Assembly (NCBI GenBank): GCA_028282325.1
Contig: JANQID010000048.1
Coordinates: forward strand, 1-64,000
Reading direction: 5' to 3'
DNA length: 64,000 nucleotides
Origin: Chloroflexaceae bacterium
GTDB taxonomy: Bacteria > Chloroflexota > Chloroflexia > Chloroflexales > Chloroflexaceae
A model generated the notes under the pieces. It was given only the letters and a program-made list of their open reading frames with translations, did not search any database and had not been told where the DNA came from. Position numbers and translations under genes: made by a program. Every line of letters starts with the position of its first letter. Within the stretch, counting starts at the first letter, position 1. Positions 23,683 through 32,224 of the stretch are shown here, piece after piece.

Positions 23683-26600
23683 CTACGCCTTTTCTTGCCG
23701 GCGCGAGATTCTCTGGAACAGCGCGCTTGCAACTCCGCCGATCAGAACCAGAACCACAAACGCCACAACGGTAAAGCTTTGTTGACCGACCGACTGCGCC
23801 ACCTGCACATCTTCATATGCGCCGCGCGCCGCAGTATATGCCAGAGCTCCCTGCTTGCCCGCCAGATGCAACACATTTGGGCTACGCAGGTAAGGTTGAA
23901 CGATTGGTTCGGTCTCAGAAGGCATCAAGAAAGCCATCGGCACATTTGGCGCCATCCGATGCACTTGCTCGATCCAGCCCTGTACATCTTGTGGATGATC
24001 GGCCATTACCACAACCAATGCCACGTCGTCAACAGTCTGCAAACGCGGTGTAGGGGGATCACTCGTCAAGTCGTTGGCCAGGGCGCCGACGCTGGCGTCG
24101 CGCCCGGCGAAGTCCGATTGCAATACAACGCGCAAGTTCTGCGCGATGTTCCGCAGGGCCAGTTCACCGCCAGGACGATAGCCAAGCAACACATAGTCGC
24201 GCCCGGCGCCTTGATAATCGGCTTCACGCAACTGATCACGCAGATTAAAGGAGAGAATGGTTCCTTGCTGATCGGTGCTGAGCAATACCATCCCGACTCG
24301 ACGTTCGATCAAGTGTCCGGTAACGGCCTGTTCGAGGGGAACGAGTTCGCTACTCCGCTGGGCGTCCCATTCGTACGCAAGCAGGACAATATCATCGGCG
24401 TCAAGTCCCTCGATAGCCTGCTCTAATTCGGCGGCACCTGCGGCTTGCGGCGCATCAACCTGGAAAACGCCGCTCAGCGATGGAACCAGAAAGCCCGCAA
24501 TAATTACCAGGGCGAACACGACATAGAGCGCTCTGTCAAGGCCAATTCGCTGCCAGATCGTCGGTTGTGGCGGCGCAGCTTCAGGAGTGACCTCAGGGTA
24601 TGGCATTGCCGCCAGATTCCGCAACAGCACAGATGCGTCGAGCTGTTGCGGTGACATCTGGTATAGCGGGCGAGGCGAGATAGCAACAGGAGGAACCGTC
24701 GTCGCTACCGCAGCATCGGCGTCTTCTTCATCCAGGAAGCCCAGTCGCGACAGCCAGCCAAGCGCTTGCGAGTCTGGCGTCTCTGCTGGAGGCGACGGTT
24801 CAGGAGGACGCAACCAGCTTGGCAAATCAGCGCCGCCGAAGAAATCATCGCTCTCGCCGGGAACGATTGATGTGTCATCTGGCTCAGATCGCCCCGCCGG
24901 AAATGTCTCAATGCCGGCATCTTGCGACAACTCAGGCGTCAGCGACTCAGACGCGCGCATCGTCGCCGTATCGGCAACTTCATCATGCTCGGCGCCGCGT
25001 AACCAATTGGGCAAACCGGAGATATCGCTGCCCTCGTGACCAAGCCATGGCACATCGGGAGATTGGCCGGAAGTTTCGTCTAGAGAAGGCTGCTGTGCAA
25101 CTTCCGGCTGATCATACAACCAGTCAGGCAACCCCGCATCGCTCACCGCCGCCTCAGGCGTCTCCGCAGGGGTCGCACCGCCACCTTGCAGCCAGTCTGG
25201 CAACCCCGCATCGCTCACCGCCGCCTCAGGCGTTTCCACATCGGTCTTATGTTCGCCCCGAAGCCAGCCTGTCAGCCCTTCGTCGCCATCACTCACCGCC
25301 GCCTCAGGCGTTTCTGCGTGGGCTTCGTCCCCAATTCCCAGCCATTCCGGTAGTCCTTCGCCGCTATCGCTCACCGCCGCTTCAGGCGTCTCCGCAGGGG
25401 TCGCGCCGCCACCTTGCAGCCAGTCTGGCAACCCTTCATCGCCATTACTCACCACCGCTTCAGGCGTTTCCGCAGGGGTCGCACCGCCGCCTTGCAGCCA
25501 GTCTGGCAACTCCGCATCGCTCACCGTCGCTTCAGGCGTTTCCGCATGGGATGTATCCCCAACTCGCAGCCACTCCGGCAATCCTTCGTCGCTATCGCTC
25601 ACCGCCGCTTTAGGCGTTTCCGCATGGGATGCATCCCCAACTCGCAGCCACTCCGGCAATCCTTCGTCGCTATCGTTCACCGCCGCTTCAGGCGTTTCCG
25701 CATGGGATGCATCCCCAACTCGCAGCCACTCCGGTAGTCCTTCGTCGCTATCGTTCACCGCCGCTTCAGGCGTTTCCGTACGAGCTTCGTCGTCTCCCCG
25801 AAGCCAGTCCTGGGTTGCATCCGCTTTCGCTGAAGATGCTTCTTCCTGCGGCTTCACGTTGCTCTCTTGCAGCCAGCCAGGCAAGTCCTCAGAAGGAGTC
25901 GCATCTTCCGCATCCGCTTCGGCTGCTAACCACGAAGGCAGCGCTCCTGATAGCGACTCGGGAATATCCTGCGACTCAGACGGCGTGTCTCCGGCTATAT
26001 CACGAAACCAATCAGAAGCCGACTCACCGCTCCCTGGCATTTCTGACGACGCAGATGAAGCATTATCATCATCATCGCCTCTGAGCCAGTCGGGCAGTTC
26101 ATCGAGCGAAGGCAGAGGCATCTCTGCCGATGATCGCTCTTCGCCCGAAAGTTCGCCTGGCGTCGTTGCAATATCTTGCTCAAGCTCCTCAGGCGAAATA
26201 TTTTGCAGCCAATCAGGAATATCCCCATCAACTCCGGAGACTTCAGCCTCCACCTGCTCCTCGCCTGTCGCATCAAACGGCAAAGAAGCCTCTTCCTCAG
26301 AAGCAGCTTCGGACTCCTCCCCCATGCTCCGCAGCCAATCAGTCGCCCCAACAGGCATTCGAAAGCGTCGTTGCGAGGAGGGCATTTGAGGCGGCTTAAA
26401 ATCCTCTGGCGGCGGCGCGCCAGGCGCTTCTTCAGACGGCTCGCTAAGCCACTCGGGGGTAGTTTGTAATGAAGCGCTATCCGGCGTATTTACTGGCCCA
26501 GATTGATCAATCTGGCGCAGCCAGTCGGGGGCGTCATCTTCCCCTTCCGCATCCGTGGTGTGCTCCTGATATGATGAGAGGGTCTGCTCAGGCGAAGCGA

Positions 26601-26859
26601 CTTCGGCGTCCATCGGAACCTCACCGACCTCTGCCTGCAATTCGCGCAACCAGTCTGGGGTAGCGTTTTCGTCATTGGCAACCGCTGAGTCGGTGCTCAT
26701 CAGCCAGTCGGGAGAATCCGACGACGCCGGAGGGGGCATCATAGATGGCACCTCAGCAGCCGCACCCAGCCAGTCCGGAGCAGAAGCATCCGGCGCGCTA
26801 CGCGAGCGAGGGCGAGGCGGCAGTGGCACATCGCGCAACCAGGGCGGCAGGTGATCCAT
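23683..26859 (-). CDS. large WL-motif repeat protein with membrane segments
   Basis: A 1058-residue acidic protein. Residues 1 to about 700 are low-complexity and carry some 25 copies of a short (L/I/A)P(D/E)WL motif, starting with LPPWLRDV at the N-terminus. In the middle the motif sits in near-identical units such as LPDWLQGGGATPAETPEAAV and LPEWLRVGDASHAETPEAAV, encoded by tandem DNA repeats at about 25130-25800. A membrane helix (ALYVVFALVIIAGFLVPSL) near residue 760, a folded extracytoplasmic region of about 220 residues and a final helix (FTVVAFVVLVLIGGVASALF) follow. The WL motifs look like linear binding sites on a flexible tether. The ATG at 26859 with GGGGA upstream is preferred over TTG 26871. 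Family unknown. Confidence 0.8.
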   Translation of the reverse strand: MDHLPPWLRDVPLPPRPRSRSAPDASAPDWLGAAAEVPSMMPPPASSDSPDWLMSTDSAVANDENATPDWLRELQAEVGEVPMDAEVASPEQTLSSYQEHTTDAEGEDDAPDWLRQIDQSGPVNTPDSASLQTTPEWLSEPSEEAPGAPPPEDFKPPQMPSSQRRFRMPVGATDWLRSMGEESEAASEEEASLPFDATGEEQVEAEVSGVDGDIPDWLQNISPEELEQDIATTPGELSGEERSSAEMPLPSLDELPDWLRGDDDDNASSASSEMPGSGESASDWFRDIAGDTPSESQDIPESLSGALPSWLAAEADAEDATPSEDLPGWLQESNVKPQEEASSAKADATQDWLRGDDEARTETPEAAVNDSDEGLPEWLRVGDASHAETPEAAVNDSDEGLPEWLRVGDASHAETPKAAVSDSDEGLPEWLRVGDTSHAETPEATVSDAELPDWLQGGGATPAETPEAVVSNGDEGLPDWLQGGGATPAETPEAAVSDSGEGLPEWLGIGDEAHAETPEAAVSDGDEGLTGWLRGEHKTDVETPEAAVSDAGLPDWLQGGGATPAETPEAAVSDAGLPDWLYDQPEVAQQPSLDETSGQSPDVPWLGHEGSDISGLPNWLRGAEHDEVADTATMRASESLTPELSQDAGIETFPAGRSEPDDTSIVPGESDDFFGGADLPSWLRPPEPSPPAETPDSQALGWLSRLGFLDEEDADAAVATTVPPVAISPRPLYQMSPQQLDASVLLRNLAAMPYPEVTPEAAPPQPTIWQRIGLDRALYVVFALVIIAGFLVPSLSGVFQVDAPQAAGAAELEQAIEGLDADDIVLLAYEWDAQRSSELVPLEQAVTGHLIERRVGMVLLSTDQQGTILSFNLRDQLREADYQGAGRDYVLLGYRPGGELALRNIAQNLRVVLQSDFAGRDASVGALANDLTSDPPTPRLQTVDDVALVVVMADHPQDVQGWIEQVHRMAPNVPMAFLMPSETEPIVQPYLRSPNVLHLAGKQGALAYTAARGAYEDVQVAQSVGQQSFTVVAFVVLVLIGGVASALFQRISRRQEKA
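25130..25800 (-). repeat. coding tandem repeats (WL units)
   Basis: Degenerate tandem units of roughly 70-100 bp inside the WL-repeat gene. On the + strand each has a GCCGCCTCAGGCGTTTCC-like block (coding for ETPEAAV) and a CAGCCA(G/C)TC.GG block (coding for PDWL or PEWL). Near-identical units, for example at 25560-25800, point to recent expansion by slippage or unequal recombination. Confidence 0.8.
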
Positions 26860-26907
26860 CACAGTCCCCAAATTATCGTCCAGATCCAGCGTACGCTGGA
26901 CAGAAAG

Positions 26908-27564
26908 CTATCGATCAAGGTATGGCTGATCAAATCCGAGGAATACGCGCACGCCAGCGACAAGCGTCCCAATCGCAACTCCTATCAGCAAACCACGCGC
27001 GCCAGCTAATGCCGCATAATCATTGACCCAACGCAACGCCTGATCAAGGTATGGTACCGTCGCCACTAGCGGCAGTTGAAGCACCAGTACAACCAACGCC
27101 ACGACGACGATAACGATGGCTTCAGCACTTCGGCGCTGAAATGATCGCAATGCAACGCTAAGGCTGAAAAACGCCAGCAGCGCCAGCAAACTACTTGCCA
27201 GCGGCTCGTAAACAATTTCAAAGAAGCGACGAATCGGCTCTTCAGCAAGATTTTGTGGAAGTACTGTTATGCCCGGAATGCCGACAATACCTACGACTAC
27301 CACCGTCAGCATACCAAAGAGCAAGACAGCGCTGTAGCCCCATTCACGATCCCGACGAACCATTCGACGCACATGCGTAGCAGCGACGCTTGCCAAACCG
27401 ACCAGAATCCCTAGCGCCGTCAGAGTCGCCGCCCAATCAACCAGAACAAACGCAACACTCGCGACTGAAGGTATCACCCCAACAAAATCAATCAACACTA
27501 TCAGCCCAACGATGCCAACAATCAGGATGGCAAGCAGTCGTTTAGGATCGTTCAAAAATTGCAT
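26908..27564 (-). CDS. polytopic membrane protein of the MutL/WL-repeat cluster
   Basis: A 218-residue protein with about six membrane helices (LLAILIVGIVGLIVLIDFVG and IVIVVVALVVLVLQLPLVAT among them) and a short basic loop HVRRMVRRDREW. A GAGG site precedes the ATG, and the DUF6754-like gene ends 15 bp upstream. No family recognised; membership of the cluster is its only functional clue. Confidence 0.75.
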   Translation of the reverse strand: MQFLNDPKRLLAILIVGIVGLIVLIDFVGVIPSVASVAFVLVDWAATLTALGILVGLASVAATHVRRMVRRDREWGYSAVLLFGMLTVVVVGIVGIPGITVLPQNLAEEPIRRFFEIVYEPLASSLLALLAFFSLSVALRSFQRRSAEAIVIVVVALVVLVLQLPLVATVPYLDQALRWVNDYAALAGARGLLIGVAIGTLVAGVRVFLGFDQPYLDR

Positions 27565-27579
27565 TCTTCAACCTCGATC

Positions 27580-28380
27580 CTAAGCGCCCGGCAACAGCGG
27601 CAACCCGAGGAGCGGCTGAGCCAGACTATACACCACCCCGCCCAATATCAGCAAAATAATTGTCGTGCGCAGCAAATCGTGCGTCATCAAACGCGATTGC
27701 GAAGGCGCGGCATCAGACAGATATGCCTCAGCGGCGAAAATCTCTTCACCGATCAATGTATCCTGACAACTCAGGAACATCACCGGCAACGCAGCCGGAG
27801 AAGTTGTACCGGCAACCTGATACACATGGCGTTGCATCCCATCTGCGCCGATCAAGAGAAACTCCTGACCAAAGCTGCCGATCAGTTGGCTGGCTTCAAG
27901 TTGCTCCCGCTCATAGAGCGACATTACGCCAGTAGCATAGGCGACGGGATCTTGATGCGCGACAAGTTGCACACGCGACGGATCGTAGTCCTGCGTTCGA
28001 CCTGCCTGTTGATAGGCCTGGCGCAGTGAGCCGCGCAGGGCAAGGTGCGACACTGCATCGCCGCTGCTCACCAGAATAGACGCGCTTTTGGCCGCAGCTT
28101 CATTGGCAAGCCGTTCAGCCGCGAGCAACCCGGCGATAGTCTCGGCTGACGTTGCGCGTCCCAATACCCCCGGACCAACCGTACCGTTTCCCGGCGAGAT
28201 GTGTACAGCGCGACCTGTTTCCGCGCTTCGCGCCAGCGCCGCACGCAATGCAGCAAAGGCGGGCAATGATCGGCGCGCCAGCTTTGATCCCTGCAACGCC
28301 CGGTTATGATAAATCAAGGTCGTAGCAGCAATAACGGCAAGCACCAACAGCAGCAAGATTGTCTCAGCGGGGAGGTTCAT
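27580..28380 (-). CDS. DUF6754-like membrane protein, first gene of the cluster
   Basis: A 266-residue protein with an N-terminal helix (AETILLLLVLAVIAATTLIY), a cytoplasmic alpha/beta domain and a C-terminal helix. The core, AETGRAVHISPGNGTVGPGV then SAETIAGLLAAERL, DPVAYATGVMSLYEREQLEA and LIGSFGQEFLLIGADGMQR, fits the DUF6754 pattern seen widely in Chloroflexota; the function is not established. It opens the operon running to the MutL-like gene, with all five genes on one strand and mostly tight spacing. Confidence 0.7.
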   Translation of the reverse strand: MNLPAETILLLLVLAVIAATTLIYHNRALQGSKLARRSLPAFAALRAALARSAETGRAVHISPGNGTVGPGVLGRATSAETIAGLLAAERLANEAAAKSASILVSSGDAVSHLALRGSLRQAYQQAGRTQDYDPSRVQLVAHQDPVAYATGVMSLYEREQLEASQLIGSFGQEFLLIGADGMQRHVYQVAGTTSPAALPVMFLSCQDTLIGEEIFAAEAYLSDAAPSQSRLMTHDLLRTTIILLILGGVVYSLAQPLLGLPLLPGA

Positions 28381-28487
28381 TGACCTTTCGCGCCTCTCAA
28401 ACAGCCGACAATTCTTTACAGATTCTTCCGTTTATATGCTTTTGAGTGTAACGCAAAGGATTAGCTTTGTCAACAGTCCGCCACACT

Positions 28488-28733
28488 CTAAAGCGACAGC
28501 ATGCGGCGTAATTCCTGCCAACTCGACTCGTCTGTCAACGCTTCAGCGTATTGTCTCCAGCGATCCATCGGGATAAGGGGTTGGATAAAGAGAGCGCATT
28601 GAGCAGAGAGGACATCAACAGGGTGAAGAATATCGAGGGCGATGGCAAACGGAGTGCGCAGACCGGCATGCGTTATCGAATCGGCAAGCTGTCGCAGCGT
28701 TTCAGAGCGTTGTTCGCAAGGCTGCATATCCAC
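28488..28733 (-). CDS. small protein of unknown function
   Basis: An 81-residue soluble protein (MDMQPCEQRSETLRQLADSI...) overlapping the 3' end of the SRPBCC gene by 32 bp. The overlap suggests translational coupling. The helical sequence with WRQYAEALTDESSWQELRRM near the end looks protein-like, but no family is recognised, and an alternative start exists two codons in. Confidence 0.5.
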   Translation of the reverse strand: MDMQPCEQRSETLRQLADSITHAGLRTPFAIALDILHPVDVLSAQCALFIQPLIPMDRWRQYAEALTDESSWQELRRMLSL

Positions 28734-29175
28734 TCCGATTCTCGGCAGTCTGCTTGAGAGAATCTAAAAATTCAGCCGCCAACAATTCAAAGCGTTGGCG
28801 TTGGGTCGCATCGAGCACTTTGATCAGGGGACCGGGAAGATCAATATAATCGATGCGTTCAAGACGATACATCATGCTGCCTAGCGGTGTAATCCGGCAG
28901 GTATTAGCGCCGGTGAGCGGCGGGACGTTTAAGCGAAACTTCGTAGCGCGCTCAAAAGGCTTGTAGCTGGTAACTTCGAGGTCGGCATAGGCGATTTTTC
29001 CACGGAGACGAAACCGATACCCGCAGCGTGGCTTGCCAAGGCTGAAGTGCTCCACTTGCAGATTCTTCATCGCTGGCATCCAGCCGGGCCAACCGCCAAA
29101 ATCATCAAGTACGGACCAGATGTATTCGGGGGGAGCGACAGTCGTTGTAACAGCAGCAATTCTGTACTTTTCCAT
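28702..29175 (-). CDS. SRPBCC-fold (polyketide cyclase/START-like) protein
   Basis: A 157-residue protein with the SRPBCC hydrophobic-pocket fold: IAAVTTTVAPPEYIWSVLDD then FGGWPGWMPAMKNLQVEHFS, and a C-terminal long helix FELLAAEFLDSLKQTAEN. The ligand is unknown. The ATG at 29175 is chosen because a TGG-TACAAT extended -10 ends only 6 bases before it, implying a leaderless message. The longer frame start at 29205 would lie upstream of that promoter. Confidence 0.8.
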   Translation of the reverse strand: MEKYRIAAVTTTVAPPEYIWSVLDDFGGWPGWMPAMKNLQVEHFSLGKPRCGYRFRLRGKIAYADLEVTSYKPFERATKFRLNVPPLTGANTCRITPLGSMMYRLERIDYIDLPGPLIKVLDATQRQRFELLAAEFLDSLKQTAENRSGYAALRTTL

Positions 29176-29181
29176 ACCGTT

Positions 29182-29190
29182 ATTGTACCA
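29182..29190 (-). promoter_or_regulatory. extended -10 promoter giving a leaderless SRPBCC mRNA
   Basis: On the minus strand TGG then TACAAT (hexamer 29182-29187), followed after six bases by the ATG at 29175. Transcription would start at or next to the A of the start codon. Confidence 0.6.
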
Positions 29191-29201
29191 TGAGCGCCTG
29201 C

Positions 29202-29490
29202 TCAATGACGATCACGCCAGTACACCCAGCGCCGCCGAAGTTGATCGGCTGTCCAGCGCGCCGGCAGATATTCACCATCCGCTGTTACCACAACCGAGCG
29301 CACGCCTCCTGGCACATACCCGTAGGCACGGACAATGCGTGCATCGAGTACGGAACGATAGAATAATACAGCGGCGATCTCTGCGTAGGGAAGCGCCAAG
29401 CCATTATAGCCAAGCCAGCATGTGTTCACACTCGTCCGCCGTTAGCTCATCATACACAACAAGAGAATCAGCGTTCTTTCTCGACCGGAG
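29202..29490 (-). pseudogene. frameshifted small gene beside the MITE
   Basis: One minus-strand frame reads ASELRSRKNADSLVVYDELT then ADECEHMLAWL and stops. A second frame carries on without a break in sense: GYNGLALPYAEIAAVL... to SVVVTADGEYLPARWTADQL then RRRWVYWRDRH and a stop at 29202. Joining them gives a coherent protein of about 90 residues. The break lies near 29405-29415 in a TTGGC-rich stretch, consistent with loss of a 5-bp repeat unit. The 5' frame runs into the MITE at 29500. A GTG at 29457 is a possible original start. A sequencing error cannot be excluded. Family unknown. Confidence 0.5.
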
Positions 29491-29499
29491 TTCAGACGC

Positions 29500-29612
29500 T
29501 ATAGCAATCTTACTCAGGTTGTGAAGTCACTGTAGTGCCGCCTTCAGGCGGCGAAGGGAACCGCCTGAAGGCGGCACTACGCAATCTTTACGACTGCGGT
29601 AGGATTGCTATA
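29500..29612. repeat. 113-bp MITE-like palindromic repeat, copy 2
   Basis: Same length and orientation as copy 1 (13-125). Inner 20-bp arms at 29532-29551 and 29561-29580 are identical to copy 1. The right half is identical; the left end differs by several C/T changes, so the left terminal repeat has two mismatches to the right one. It lies 17 bp past the recG stop. Confidence 0.85.
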
Positions 29613-29629
29613 TATCAGCAAAATACATT

Positions 29630-32212
29630 TTAGCCAGCGCCTTCAGCGCGCGTCCAGAATGCCTCAACCTTATCGCGCAGCAGCGAATGCTCTTCGCGTT
29701 CAAGCCTCGGATCATCGGCCAGAATGCGCTGCGCCTCCAGGCGGGCGGCATAGAGCAAGCGTGTATCAGCCAACTGCGCAATTTTGAGATCGGGCGTCCC
29801 GCTCTGGCGCGTGCCGAAGAACTCGCCCGGTCCCCGCAGTTGCAAATCGATTTCCGCGAGCTTAAAGCCGTCAGTTGTCGTTTCCATCGCCCCTAGCCGT
29901 TGGGCGGTTGTTTCACCGTCGTTGTCGCTGACAAGGATGCAATAGCTTTGATGCACGCCGCGTCCGACCCGACCACGAAACTGGTGCAACTGCGCCAATC
30001 CGAAACGCTTCGCCCCTTCGATCATCATCGTTGTCGCATTGGGAATATCGACGCCAACCTCAACAACTGCGGTCGCAACCAGAATATCGAACGCATGGTC
30101 GCGGAATGCCGCCATAACCGCATCTTTCTCACGCGGCAGCAAACGACCGTGCAACAACGCAACCCGTAGATCGGGGAACACCGTGTGCTGTAACCGTTCA
30201 TACATCTCTTCCGCCGACGGCAGATCGACCTTCTCACTTTCCTCAACGAGCGGACAAATCACAAACGCTTGTCGGCCTTTGGAAACTTCCTTGCGGATAT
30301 GGCGATAGGCTTTCTCCCTATCGTTACGCGTAATCCAACGAGTGCGGATATCCTGGCGGCCCGGCGGCAATTCGTCGATTACCGATGTGTCCAGATCGCC
30401 ATAGATCGTCATTGTCAGAGTGCGCGGGATAGGCGTGGCCGTCATCACCAGCAAATGCGGGTTGAAGCCTTTGTCCTTTAACCGCTGGCGCTGTTCAACG
30501 CCGAAGCGGTGCTGTTCATCAATGCAGACCAAGCCCAAGCTGTTGAAACGAACGCTTTCTGTCAGCAGGGCGTGCGTTCCCACCACGAAATCGACCTCGC
30601 CGTCGGCGATGCCTTCAACAACGCGCCGCCGCTCTTTTGCGCCCAACCCACCGGTAAGCAATGCAACCCGCACGCCCTCGCCGCCCATATCCTCTGCTTC
30701 AGTCATTCCCAAAAGCTGTTTAATTTCTTCCAGACGCGCTACTTGCTCCGGATCCACGCGCGATTTCCAGTCACCATCAGCGTTGACTTCGGCAACTGCA
30801 CGCTTGTGGTTGCGCGGAACGCGTACGTTGGTCAGTAGCTTGCGCAATCCTCGGTAATGCTGCTCGGCCAGAATCTCGGTCGGCGCCATCAACGCACCCT
30901 GGAATCCATTGGCGATCGCTTGAAGCAACGCGGCAGCGGCAACAACCGTCTTGCCGCTGCCGACATCACCCTGGAGCAAGCGCGCCATAGGAACAGGACG
31001 GCTCATATCGGCAAAGATTTCGTCCATTGACCGCGCCTGCGCTCCGGTAAGCTGAAACGGCAAGCGGGAGAGAAAATCATCGTGGACAGCTTCGTTGAAA
31101 GTGAACGCATAGCCGTGTTCGCCCTGCCAAAGCAATTTGCGCTGGACAACGCCAATCTGAATGAAGAAGAACTCATCGAAGCCGAGGCGTCGTCGCGCCC
31201 GCTCCAACACCATCTGGTCGCTAGGAAAATGGATCTGGGCCAGCGCGGTTGCAAGGGGCAGCAGATTGGCGCGCTCACAGACGAGAGGCGGCAGGTGTTC
31301 GGGTACCAGCGGCGCCGCACGATCAACCACTTGTTTGATAATCCGACGGGCGTTGCGTTCGTGCAACCCCTTGGTCAACGGATGCACCGGCGCCAGGCGA
31401 CCGGTATGGATCAGTTCATCGTCGCTAAACGGCTCCCAATCAGGGCCAGTCATCTGGCGCAAGCCCTGGAACATAGTAACTTTCCCGCTGAGCACCAGCT
31501 TGCGCCCGATCGTAAACTGGCGCGCCAACCAGGGCGACCCAAAAAAGACTACTTTCAACTCGCCGCTCGCATCATGCACTTGCACCTCAACGCCGTGGCG
31601 ACCGGTGCGCGTGCCAAACGTGCGCACGTCTAGCACTTCGACAACGATTGTTTCTACCGCGCCAACCGTCAGATCGGCGATCTGTTTGCGCGAGGTGTAA
31701 TCATCGTAGCGATGGGGAAAATGGTAGAGAAGATCCTCGACAGTACGCACACCCAGACGTTTGAAGGCCAGCGCGTTCCCACGACCGATGCCAGGAGCTA
31801 CCTCAATTGGATCGGAAAGCGCCCACTGACCGTCAGAGGCTGGCTTTTTCGTCGTCTGGCGTTTACGAGATAGCCTCGGCGCTTCATCAGGGACCAGATG
31901 CTGCTTTGCCGCCCTATCTTGGTCGGACATATCGGATGCTTCAGCAGAATGTTGCAAACGAAACAGCGCCCGCAATTCTTCGAGCGCCTGCAGCAAACGT
32001 TCCTGGCGGGTCGCCGGCTCAAGCGCATCATAATCGGCGAGCAATGCCAGCGCCCGACGAACTGCCGGAATCTCCTGAGCGCCGTTCGCATCGGAAGCCC
32101 AGGAAGCGAGGAAACGGCTCAAACCGCCAACGACGACCGTGTTGTTGCATCCGCCGCGCTGCTCCTCAGCAAGCGTTTTGCCCAGAGTGATAATGTGATC
32201 GCGTCCCTGCAT
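29630..32212 (-). CDS. recG: ATP-dependent DNA helicase RecG
   Basis: An 860-residue helicase that remodels stalled forks and branched DNA. The wedge/OB domain is at about 200-330. Helicase motifs include Walker A GDVGSGKT, MAPTEILAEQH, DEQH box in VCIDEQHRFGVEQR, MTATPIPRTL, and RecG-typical FRGRVGRG near the end, with the TRG-type C-terminus. An N-terminal extension of about 130 helical residues precedes the region ending in ALSDPIEVAPGIGRGNALAF, which looks like a helix-hairpin-helix; this extension is common in Chloroflexota and actinobacterial relatives. The upstream Clp-N/coiled-coil gene ends 12 bp before, so they are probably co-transcribed. Confidence 0.95.
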   Translation of the reverse strand: MQGRDHIITLGKTLAEEQRGGCNNTVVVGGLSRFLASWASDANGAQEIPAVRRALALLADYDALEPATRQERLLQALEELRALFRLQHSAEASDMSDQDRAAKQHLVPDEAPRLSRKRQTTKKPASDGQWALSDPIEVAPGIGRGNALAFKRLGVRTVEDLLYHFPHRYDDYTSRKQIADLTVGAVETIVVEVLDVRTFGTRTGRHGVEVQVHDASGELKVVFFGSPWLARQFTIGRKLVLSGKVTMFQGLRQMTGPDWEPFSDDELIHTGRLAPVHPLTKGLHERNARRIIKQVVDRAAPLVPEHLPPLVCERANLLPLATALAQIHFPSDQMVLERARRRLGFDEFFFIQIGVVQRKLLWQGEHGYAFTFNEAVHDDFLSRLPFQLTGAQARSMDEIFADMSRPVPMARLLQGDVGSGKTVVAAAALLQAIANGFQGALMAPTEILAEQHYRGLRKLLTNVRVPRNHKRAVAEVNADGDWKSRVDPEQVARLEEIKQLLGMTEAEDMGGEGVRVALLTGGLGAKERRRVVEGIADGEVDFVVGTHALLTESVRFNSLGLVCIDEQHRFGVEQRQRLKDKGFNPHLLVMTATPIPRTLTMTIYGDLDTSVIDELPPGRQDIRTRWITRNDREKAYRHIRKEVSKGRQAFVICPLVEESEKVDLPSAEEMYERLQHTVFPDLRVALLHGRLLPREKDAVMAAFRDHAFDILVATAVVEVGVDIPNATTMMIEGAKRFGLAQLHQFRGRVGRGVHQSYCILVSDNDGETTAQRLGAMETTTDGFKLAEIDLQLRGPGEFFGTRQSGTPDLKIAQLADTRLLYAARLEAQRILADDPRLEREEHSLLRDKVEAFWTRAEGAG

Positions 32213-32224
32213 CGCTATCTGTTC

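Noticed and set aside
23695-24426. 243-codon plus-strand frame inside the WL-repeat gene
   Set aside because: Antisense to the membrane-proximal part of the WL-repeat protein, with no start signal or domain.
25130-25800. CRISPR-like repeat pattern
   Set aside because: Repeats are imperfect, in frame, code for WL units of one protein and have no unique spacers of equal length.
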